A DNA stretch of 5,374 nucleotides, taken from the NCBI GenBank assembly GCA_022013395.1, contig JAKLQL010000557.1, forward strand, positions 1 to 5,374, written 5' to 3'. Below, piece after piece: positions 1 through 4,999 of the stretch. Each line of letters opens with the position of its first letter. Within the stretch, counting starts at the first letter, position 1. The notes below the pieces were generated by a model. The model was given only the letters and a program-made list of their open reading frames with translations. It was not told where the DNA came from and did no database searches. Origin of the DNA: Acetobacterium sp. GTDB taxonomy: Bacteria; Bacillota; Clostridia; Eubacteriales; Eubacteriaceae. Both the position numbers and the translations under genes were made by a program.

Positions 1-52
1 AACTACTATACTATTATAAACTGCCGAACCGGGGAATTCAATCCAGCAGGTG

Positions 53-87
53 AATCGTCTCAAGCCGGATACTAGTCTTGACGCATT
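53..87 (+). other. possible imperfect RNA hairpin in the leader region, unassigned
   Basis: The sequence can fold as AATCG-tc-TCAAG paired with CTTGA-CG-c-ATT around a 12-base loop (positions 65-76). It sits just after a GC-rich stretch (21-50) containing CCGGGGAA and AGGTGAATC, short strings of the sort found in riboswitch cores. No complete known riboswitch consensus could be recognised, and the right arm overlaps a candidate -35 box. It could be the 3' end of a structured RNA that starts before the window, or chance. Nothing else in positions 1-191 looks coding: the frame open from position 1 stops at 75 and encodes no recognisable protein end. Confidence 0.25.
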
Positions 88-106
88 AAATAATTTTCGT
101 TACTAT
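78..106 (+). promoter_or_regulatory. candidate promoter of the PNPOx-like gene
   Basis: TTGACG (78-83, five of six matches to the sigma-A -35 box) is followed after 17 bp by TACTAT (101-106, four of six matches to -10). TATAGA at 104-109 is an alternative -10, but with a long 20-bp spacer. Transcription would start near 113, leaving a leader of about 80 nt before the ATG at 192. A second pairing, GTCTTGAC (75-82) with GTTAAGAC (127-134), overlaps this area. Its significance is unclear. Confidence 0.4.
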
Positions 107-191
107 AGACTAAGACCAATGTTTAGGTTAAGACAAAAATAATTTTAAGGAAACGAAATGATACAAGTCATACCGTTTCAGGAGGAAAAAG

Positions 192-659
192 ATGCGACGA
201 TCGAATCGTGAAGTGAAAGATGAAACCGAACTTATTGAAATGATCAAGGGATGCAAGGTTTGCCGGGTCGCCATGGTTGATGGTGATAAACCCTATATCG
301 TGCCGATGAATTTTGGCTATCAGATATCTGGTTCCGCAATTACCATTTTTTTACACTGTGCCAAAGAAGGCCGGAAAATTGAATTGATGAAAAAGAATAA
401 CCAGGTTTGTATTGAGCTAGATCAGATGAAAGAACTAATCACTGGCGAAACGGGCTGTGATTACAGCTGTTATTTTGAAAGCTTTATTGGTGAAGGTCGG
501 GCTATCTTTATCGAAACGAATGAAGCAAAGCTCAGCGCCTTTAACAGCATTATGAAACACCAGACCGGTCGCGATGACTTTTCCTTTGACCAGCGGGTTG
601 TCAACCAAACCACTGTGATCGCGGTTGAATTAAGCAGTTTTTCCGGGAAACGCCACTGA
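192..659 (+). CDS. pyridoxamine 5'-phosphate oxidase-like (NimA-like) flavin-binding protein
   Basis: A 155-residue protein with the layout of the Pyridox_ox_2/NimA-like group of split-barrel flavoproteins. These bind FMN or a related cofactor in the cytoplasm and reduce or oxidise mostly unknown small substrates; some members reduce nitroimidazoles. The family pattern is visible as an N-terminal MRRSNREV, the block CKVCRVAMVDGDKPYIVPMN at 21-40 (first barrel strands), FLHCAKEGRKIELM at 53-66 (cofactor-contacting HxAxEGRK region), and a C-terminal SGKRH tail. The length is normal for the group. The start is set by GGAGG at 181-185, six bases before ATG. The gene stands alone, ends in a symmetrical terminator, and faces the acetolactate decarboxylase gene tail to tail. 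Family assignment is secure; substrate is unknown. A role as true pyridoxamine-phosphate oxidase (PdxH) is unlikely given the sequence type. Confidence 0.88.
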   Translation: MRRSNREVKDETELIEMIKGCKVCRVAMVDGDKPYIVPMNFGYQISGSAITIFLHCAKEGRKIELMKKNNQVCIELDQMKELITGETGCDYSCYFESFIGEGRAIFIETNEAKLSAFNSIMKHQTGRDDFSFDQRVVNQTTVIAVELSSFSGKRH

Positions 660-673
660 AAAATTTAAATAGA

Positions 674-709
674 AAAAAAGAGTTTGCAACTCAATGAGAA
701 CTCTTTTTT
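674..709. terminator. bidirectional rho-independent terminator between convergent genes
   Basis: AAAAAAGAGTT (674-684) pairs perfectly with AACTCTTTTTT (699-709) around a 14-base loop, giving a T-tract on either strand. It lies 15 bp after the stop of the plus-strand flavoprotein gene and 32 bp after the stop of the minus-strand decarboxylase gene, so it can serve both. A shorter competing hairpin, GAGTT (680-684) with AACTC (688-692), shares the left arm. The stem is AT-rich, so its strength is uncertain. Confidence 0.75.
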
Positions 710-740
710 ATCAAAACGATCTGACCCTTGTTGCAGCCAG

Positions 741-1532
741 CTATTTCTCGACGGCATCGATGGCGCTGTTGACATTGTCAACGGAGCCAGCGGAATTGAT
801 TGGCGATAGGGTCATATTAAAGCCATCCGTAGTATCCATAAAAGCCTCGGCCTGACTGAAACTGACATCCAGCAAGTGTCCCCCTTTGCTACGGTCATCA
901 GAAATAAAATGAAAATGATAACCTGGTACGTTCACGCCGCCGATATAGTCCGGACACCACAACCCCACCAAGGTTCCAGAGATATTGGTATAGTCAAAAA
1001 TAGACTGATTTTTCACTGCCTCTGAAAGAACCGGATAGGGTTTTACCTGATTGGGAACAGAGCGGGCTTTAATGGTATTAAAGGTACCGTCAATTCTGAA
1101 AACATAAAACGATTCCTTGTCCACCATCAGCTTGTCCAGTTCTGTTTCCAGGGCGTCCAGACTGGCGATGTTGGTTAATGTTTGGGTGGCGTCTTCATCA
1201 AAATAGGTCACTGCGGCAAAGGGGGTGGTATCGGTATCCGAAACTTCAACCACTTCCCCACTGGCTTTGATCTTGTATACCTTATTGTCGATCATCACCA
1301 GTTCGCCGTCCAGGGCATTAAAGGTGCCAATCCCGACATTACCGTGTTCTTTTAATTCGCCGAAATTCATAAACCCATCGTAGTTTCCGGCTAACAGCGA
1401 ATTAATGGTGGCGACCTGGAAGAGGGTTTCATCTTTTGATGCGGCCGCTTTGCTACTGGTTGTATTGGTACAACCCAACAGTACCAACGAACACACGGCT
1501 GACAGGACAAACAATAGAATTTTTCTATTCAT
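741..1532 (-). CDS. budA: alpha-acetolactate decarboxylase, predicted lipoprotein
   Basis: A 263-residue protein converting (S)-2-acetolactate to acetoin plus CO2, the step that diverts pyruvate to acetoin and 2,3-butanediol. The zinc ligands of the family are visible in GYHFHFISDDRSKGGHLLD: His206, His208 and His219. The catalytic Arg is probably Arg157 in ARSVP, and the conserved acidic residue is Glu77 in DGEL. Glu262 near the C terminus may match the last active-site Glu of characterised enzymes. Residues 1-21 form a signal peptide (basic MNRK, hydrophobic stretch, lipobox LLGC with Cys21), followed by a Ser/Thr/Ala-rich linker to about 34. The mature enzyme should thus be anchored outside the membrane. 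AAGGAG at 1538-1543 fixes the start. The gene is known as budA or alsD. It lies 124 bp beyond yqeC on the same strand with no clear promoter or terminator between them. Confidence 0.93.
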   Translation of the reverse strand: MNRKILLFVLSAVCSLVLLGCTNTTSSKAAASKDETLFQVATINSLLAGNYDGFMNFGELKEHGNVGIGTFNALDGELVMIDNKVYKIKASGEVVEVSDTDTTPFAAVTYFDEDATQTLTNIASLDALETELDKLMVDKESFYVFRIDGTFNTIKARSVPNQVKPYPVLSEAVKNQSIFDYTNISGTLVGLWCPDYIGGVNVPGYHFHFISDDRSKGGHLLDVSFSQAEAFMDTTDGFNMTLSPINSAGSVDNVNSAIDAVEK

Positions 1533-1537
1533 AAAAT

Positions 1538-1543
1538 CTCCTT
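1538..1543 (-). promoter_or_regulatory. ribosome binding site of the acetolactate decarboxylase gene
   Basis: AAGGAG on the minus strand, five bases before the ATG. It supports the start that includes the lipoprotein signal peptide rather than a shorter cytoplasmic form. The rest of the 1533-1656 gap shows only weak -10-like strings (TATAAC, TATGAT) without matching -35 boxes, so no promoter is called there. Confidence 0.7.
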
Positions 1544-1656
1544 TTTATGTTTTTTATCGGCATTTGTGAAATTAAAAACCATGCCCTTTCGCAATTACCC
1601 AGTTATATTTTGAAAGTGACTACATTCATATCATAGAATTCACGATCAGTCTTGAT

Positions 1657-2385
1657 TTACTTCACCGTTTCGATCCAGTCCTCTTGTAACGATCCCATTA
1701 GGCAACGGTCAAAAAGTGGGGCACCGATTTTGGACATGATTCGGGCATTTTCTAAATTTTCGCCATCGGCTTTATTAATAAAAAGAATCCGCTGGGTATC
1801 GCCTGCCAATTTAGCGTCTAATTTGTTTTTGATAAAATCTTTGAGGGCCTGAAATAAAACGTCTTCATCAAAAATTGCTTGAGTATCACCATATAATTCA
1901 GAACGATGAAATGTTTTATTATCTATTTTTTTATACAGTACCTCGGCACCGATTACGTGAATAAGCTTGGTTGTGATCTGCGGGATCATGGGTTCATAGT
2001 CACCATAAAACTTATAGGGTTTTCGTTTTGATCCATCCCCTTCATTAATGATAATTAAAGGCTTGATCGCATTTTTTAAAATGACTAATTCTTCCTCTGC
2101 GAAGCCCGAGATTTTCTGGTCAGTTACTTTTTCCTTACCGATGATCCACTCCTGTTGGGAGTCTTTTTTTAACACATCAATGATGTCATTGATATTCTCA
2201 CAAATAATACTCTGTGCACCCGGCAGATCCGAGATGCAGATTTTTGCGGTAGTAGTCAGCACATGGTTCATTCTTTTTTTCGATAGTTCTTTTCCCAAAC
2301 GCATCATCAAAGAAGTCTTCCCGCCACCACCGGTGAGTGTTATTACATCATTTTCATTTATCTTCAGATTTTCAATGAGGTTCAT
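1657..2385 (-). CDS. yqeC: YqeC-type accessory protein for selenium-dependent molybdenum hydroxylases (P-loop protein)
   Basis: A 242-residue soluble nucleotide-binding protein of the YqeC family. This family co-occurs with selenium-dependent molybdenum hydroxylases (xanthine dehydrogenase-like and purine or nicotinate hydroxylases) and is thought to help mature their cofactor; the biochemical reaction is not settled. Visible motifs are a Walker A loop GGGGKTS at 19-25, TTTAKI at 44-49, the family-typical NEGDGSKRKPYK at 114-125 (usually EADGSRRKPLK), and a C-terminal FINKAD at 202-207 resembling the NKxD base-recognition motif of GTPases. The length is normal for the family. GGAG lies just upstream of the ATG. 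No hydroxylase, selD or mocA-like partner is visible in this window, so the gene is separated from its usual neighbours here or they lie outside. The symbol follows the family name; function in this organism is inferred. Confidence 0.87.
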   Translation of the reverse strand: MNLIENLKINENDVITLTGGGGKTSLMMRLGKELSKKRMNHVLTTTAKICISDLPGAQSIICENINDIIDVLKKDSQQEWIIGKEKVTDQKISGFAEEELVILKNAIKPLIIINEGDGSKRKPYKFYGDYEPMIPQITTKLIHVIGAEVLYKKIDNKTFHRSELYGDTQAIFDEDVLFQALKDFIKNKLDAKLAGDTQRILFINKADGENLENARIMSKIGAPLFDRCLMGSLQEDWIETVK

Positions 2386-2432
2386 TTCGATTCTCCGTCT
2401 TTAATTGCATTTAATTATTTCTCTCAAATCAG

Positions 2433-2461
2433 ATTTTACACCGCAATCGCACCTTATGCAA
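2433..2461 (-). promoter_or_regulatory. candidate promoter of yqeC
   Basis: On the minus strand TTGCAT (2461-2456) is followed after 17 bp by TAAAAT (2438-2433, five of six -10 matches). The -35 box is poor (only TTG matches). Transcription would start near 2426, giving a leader of about 40 nt. The terminator of the upstream cyclase operon lies just beyond, so an independent promoter is needed here, which supports the call. Confidence 0.4.
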
Positions 2462-2481
2462 TAAAAAATAATGATCATCAT

Positions 2482-2511
2482 AAAAAAACCATAACATCAA
2501 CTTAATTATGG
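2482..2511 (-). terminator. rho-independent terminator of the V4R-diguanylate cyclase operon
   Basis: Read on the minus strand, CCATAA (2511-2506) pairs with TTATGG (2494-2489) around an 11-base loop, followed directly by seven T residues (2488-2482). It starts 39 bp after the cyclase stop codon. The stem is short but well placed, and it separates the cyclase unit from yqeC. Confidence 0.7.
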
Positions 2512-2549
2512 CGACGTATGGATTTTTTGAATTGTATTTTTTTGTTTGA

Positions 2550-4175
2550 TCATTCCAGAAATTCAACCCGATTGCGACCATTTTCCTTGGCCTGGTAAAG
2601 AGCGGTATCAGCCCGGGAAACGATGCTTTCAGGCGTTAAATCATCCCAGTAAGCTGAAACACCTAAGCTGATTGTCACCTGACCGGCAGTGGTAAATCGA
2701 TAGGTCTCCACCACACCGCGCAACTTTTCTGCCACATGCAAGCCATCACTTAAGTTTGTTTCAGGCAGGATGATCAGAAATTCTTCGCCGCCCCAGCGGC
2801 CGACAATATCATCGGATCGTACGTTTTTGGTGAGAACAGCGACCAGTTCAATCAGAACCCGATCCCCGACCTGGTGACCATAGGTATCATTGACTAATTT
2901 GAAATGATCAATGTCCAGAATGATAATCGAAAAAGGAATGGCCTCAGTTTTTGAGCGCTCAAATTGCTGTTCCAGGGTTTCGTCCAGCTTTAATCGATTA
3001 TAGCTTTGGGTCAATTTATCGGTTATGGAAAGTCTCAGGATTTCTTCTTCCATAATTTTCCGTTCAGAAATATCCCGGGTTACCCCTAACATCCCAACAA
3101 ATCGTCCATCTTCACTATATATACCGGAAACCGTTGCCTCGGTCCAAACCGTACTTCCATCCTTACACGGTTGTTCCAACTCGCCACGGAATACCTGAAA
3201 GGGTTGATTATTCTGGACTGCTTGGATGGCCCGTTCCAGGCCTTGTTGAAGATAAATTAATGAACCGGGACACAACACGTCTTCTTGTGATTGGGCCATA
3301 ACTTCTTCCACAGAAAAACCCCGTAGCTTTTTAACGGATGGGCTGATATAGGAAAACTTACCGTCCAGATTCATGGTCCAGATCACATCGGCGGCATTAT
3401 CGGCCAACAGGCGATGCAGCTCCTCACTTTCCTGAAGTTTTTTTTCAATTGCTTTCAACTGAGTTATATCCCGGATCACACTTAAGATATGCGGAACCCC
3501 TTTTATAAAAATGAGTCGTGACGAGATCAGCCCGGTCAGAATTTCGCCACTTCGGCCGCGAAATGAGATTTCAGCATTTTCAATATAGCCATCTTTCTTC
3601 AATTTTTCCAGCAGCATGTTTCTTTCGTCGATATTTAAATACAAATCAATGATCGTGACAGGACTTCGGTTTAATTCTAATACGGAAAATTTTGTTGTCT
3701 CAATAAACGCCTGGTTGTAAGCAACCAGTGTCCCGTCTTCAAAATTGGTGATGATGGTCGCATCGGGAATGGTATTAAAGACCATTTCAAAATGTTCCTG
3801 GGCTTCCTTGATTTCTTGAATGGAAACCGCCAACTGCTTTGTCATACTGTTAAAGGAATCCGAAAAATCCCCAAGAAAATCAACACTCTGGGAAAAATCG
3901 CCAGCGGCAATGGCTTTCGTTTTCCAGGTTAGATTTTTAAGGGATGCTTGTAACGCTTTAAGGGATCCTAGGACATAACCCTTGCCTTCAATCGCGTAGG
4001 AAAGATTACCCTTGCCCAGTTCTAAAGAAGCTTCTCGCACCGATTTTATGGTTTTATCCAAACTTAAAAAGTCTTCATCATTGACCATATCAGTGGGAAT
4101 ATCCGGTTTTATTCTGACATCATTTAATAGGGCTTTGAGATAATTTAATAGGGATCTGGCGTCTTTACTGATCAT
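2550..4175 (-). CDS. soluble PAS-PAS-GGDEF diguanylate cyclase
   Basis: A 541-residue protein predicted to make cyclic di-GMP from two GTP. No membrane segment is visible, so it should be cytoplasmic. Order of parts: a helical, HAMP-like N-terminal region (about 40-125, with repeated 'GNLSYAI' and 'AGDFSQSV' style segments), a first PAS domain (about 127-240, ending in VIRDITQLKAIEKKL), a second PAS/PAC domain (about 251-371, ending in GVTRDISERK), and a GGDEF domain (about 383-541). The catalytic loop is GGEEF at 462-466. Metal and substrate residues are present: DIDHFK at 421-426, ND at 429-430 and Asp438. The product-inhibition site RSDD at 453-456 sits exactly five residues before the GGEEF. 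The cyclase is therefore expected to be active and feedback-inhibited. It starts 8 bp after the V4R gene, with an AAGGGA ribosome site inside the last V4R codons, so translation may be coupled. The PAS ligands are unknown. Confidence 0.93.
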   Translation of the reverse strand: MISKDARSLLNYLKALLNDVRIKPDIPTDMVNDEDFLSLDKTIKSVREASLELGKGNLSYAIEGKGYVLGSLKALQASLKNLTWKTKAIAAGDFSQSVDFLGDFSDSFNSMTKQLAVSIQEIKEAQEHFEMVFNTIPDATIITNFEDGTLVAYNQAFIETTKFSVLELNRSPVTIIDLYLNIDERNMLLEKLKKDGYIENAEISFRGRSGEILTGLISSRLIFIKGVPHILSVIRDITQLKAIEKKLQESEELHRLLADNAADVIWTMNLDGKFSYISPSVKKLRGFSVEEVMAQSQEDVLCPGSLIYLQQGLERAIQAVQNNQPFQVFRGELEQPCKDGSTVWTEATVSGIYSEDGRFVGMLGVTRDISERKIMEEEILRLSITDKLTQSYNRLKLDETLEQQFERSKTEAIPFSIIILDIDHFKLVNDTYGHQVGDRVLIELVAVLTKNVRSDDIVGRWGGEEFLIILPETNLSDGLHVAEKLRGVVETYRFTTAGQVTISLGVSAYWDDLTPESIVSRADTALYQAKENGRNRVEFLE

Positions 4176-4183
4176 TTTTTATT

Positions 4184-4708
4184 TTAGTTCCCTTCGTTAG
4201 TCGCTTTTGCGCTGAAACGACAGGTTCGGTCCCCGGTACACCAGCAGTCCGTTTCTTTGACAACAAATGGTATACCCGAGAAGCCCTCCAACAGTGCCGC
4301 AATAAAACCTTCATCATAGGTACAAATCTCATATCCCGTTTCAGGTAGACCGGAACAGTCAAGATCTTCAGCGACAGTTAGTGTGAGCTCACCTTTTTCC
4401 ATGTCTGCTTCTTCAACTCTAAATATACCCATACCCAGTTCTTTTAATACCGTTTGGAGCTGATTGATAAAATTATTAAAATCGTCTGTTTTATCGATCA
4501 TATTCTGATAGAATTCCTGGCCAGCCAATTTTCCCGCTTGATAGAATATTTCATCAGTTTTTTCCCAGCCGACATGTTGCTCAATGATATCTCTAAATGT
4601 AAATTGCATCAAACGATACACCTCAATCCGAGTTGCATTGCCCAGATGTGGACGTCCCTCGGTAATATCTCCCAGTAAATCCCAGGAAAATGCATATTTT
4701 CTTTCCAT
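4184..4708 (-). CDS. free-standing V4R (4-vinyl reductase) domain protein, likely small-molecule sensor
   Basis: A 174-residue cytoplasmic protein consisting of little more than a V4R domain, a fold that binds small hydrocarbons and forms the phenol-sensing part of DmpR/XylR/MopR regulators. The N-terminal part (RPHLGNATRIEVYRLMQFTF, 19-38) and DEIFYQAGKLAGQEFY (52-67) are typical of stand-alone clostridial members. The C-terminal part has Cys118 in DCSGLP and the ending DCWCTGDRTCRF. Cys129, Glu152, Cys155 and Cys163 have spacings of 23, 3 and 8, as recalled for the zinc ligands of MopR (C155, E178, C181, C189), so a bound zinc ion is likely. There is no catalytic domain and no DNA-binding domain, so it probably acts on a partner. 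The gene is first in a two-gene unit with the cyclase just downstream, suggesting that partner. TGGAGGA at 4716-4722 sets the start. Confidence 0.88.
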   Translation of the reverse strand: MERKYAFSWDLLGDITEGRPHLGNATRIEVYRLMQFTFRDIIEQHVGWEKTDEIFYQAGKLAGQEFYQNMIDKTDDFNNFINQLQTVLKELGMGIFRVEEADMEKGELTLTVAEDLDCSGLPETGYEICTYDEGFIAALLEGFSGIPFVVKETDCWCTGDRTCRFSAKATNEGN

Positions 4709-4788
4709 TGCGATATCCTCCAGTTCGATAAGATAATTCTCTATTTTTGTTGGTTAGTCGGGATACTTATTTTTCATCATAATTGCTT

Positions 4789-4819
4789 ATTTTACCATGG
4801 AAAAGGGGGGGATTGTCAA
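4789..4819 (-). promoter_or_regulatory. promoter of the V4R-diguanylate cyclase operon with a G7/C7 tract in the spacer
   Basis: On the minus strand a perfect -35 box TTGACA (4819-4814) precedes an extended -10 box TGGTAAAAT (4797-4789). The spacer is 19 bp, two more than ideal, and contains seven consecutive C residues (plus-strand G run 4805-4811). Transcription would start near 4782, leaving a leader of about 74 nt. The extended -10 may offset the long spacer. Confidence 0.65.
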
Positions 4820-4830
4820 GGTTGTTCAGA

Positions 4831-4869
4831 GGCGTACACATTTTATTTGATTTTATACGCCAGGCGTAT
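4831..4869. promoter_or_regulatory. candidate operator: perfect palindrome plus an extra half-site
   Basis: ATACGCC (4855-4861) and GGCGTAT (4863-4869) form a perfect 7-bp inverted repeat around a single A, and GGCGTA recurs at 4831-4836. The GC-rich half-sites stand out from an AT-rich surround. They lie between divergent genes, with the single half-site 12 bp upstream of the -35 box of the V4R operon and the full palindrome about 35 bp upstream. This position suits an activator of the V4R unit or a regulator of the divergent gene. No regulator gene is visible. A hairpin with a 3-base loop (ATACGC/GCGTAT) followed by TTTTT is also possible, but no plus-strand gene precedes it. Confidence 0.55.
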
Positions 4870-4945
4870 TTTTCGTGTTTTTGTGGAATTTTGATCATAA
4901 ACCTGATATTCTGACATTAATAACTTCATTTTCACTAAAACACAA

Positions 4946-4951
4946 TATAAG
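4946..4951 (+). promoter_or_regulatory. weak candidate -10 box of the divergent SCP2-like gene
   Basis: TATAAG (five of six matches to the -10 consensus) lies about 50 bp before the ATG at 5000. The only -35-like strings upstream are poor (TTCATT at a 15-bp spacing). Transcription would begin near 4958 and the ribosome site AAGGAAGGTG at 4984-4993 would follow. The true promoter may instead depend on an activator at the upstream palindrome. Confidence 0.3.
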
Positions 4952-4999
4952 TCATGCTGTCCTGATTAATATGAACTAACAGAAAGGAAGGTGTATCAC

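Noticed and set aside
1..75. Frame open from the window edge to TAG at 73-75, as the tail of an upstream gene
   Set aside because: Only 24 residues, no recognisable family ending, and a second short frame is open here too; the composition looks more like RNA or spacer.
1652..1852. Plus-strand open frame of 66 codons
   Set aside because: It lies opposite the well-supported yqeC gene, lacks a ribosome site, and its product matches nothing recognisable.
2048..2404. Plus-strand open frame of 118 codons
   Set aside because: It is antisense to the conserved P-loop half of yqeC and gives a Phe/Ser/Ile-rich chain typical of a shadow frame.
2471..2478. Palindrome ATGATCAT in the yqeC upstream region as an operator
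   Set aside because: Only 8 bp in AT-rich DNA; similar TGATCA strings occur at several other places, so it is expected by chance.
4165..4362. Minus-strand open frame of 65 codons spanning the V4R end and cyclase start
   Set aside because: It is out of frame with both conserved genes on the same strand and has no ribosome site.
4454..4678. Plus-strand open frame of 74 codons
   Set aside because: It is antisense to the V4R gene and has no start signal or family resemblance.
4855..4876. Palindrome plus T-run as a rho-independent terminator
   Set aside because: No plus-strand gene lies upstream to be terminated, the loop would be only three bases, and the extra half-site favours an operator.
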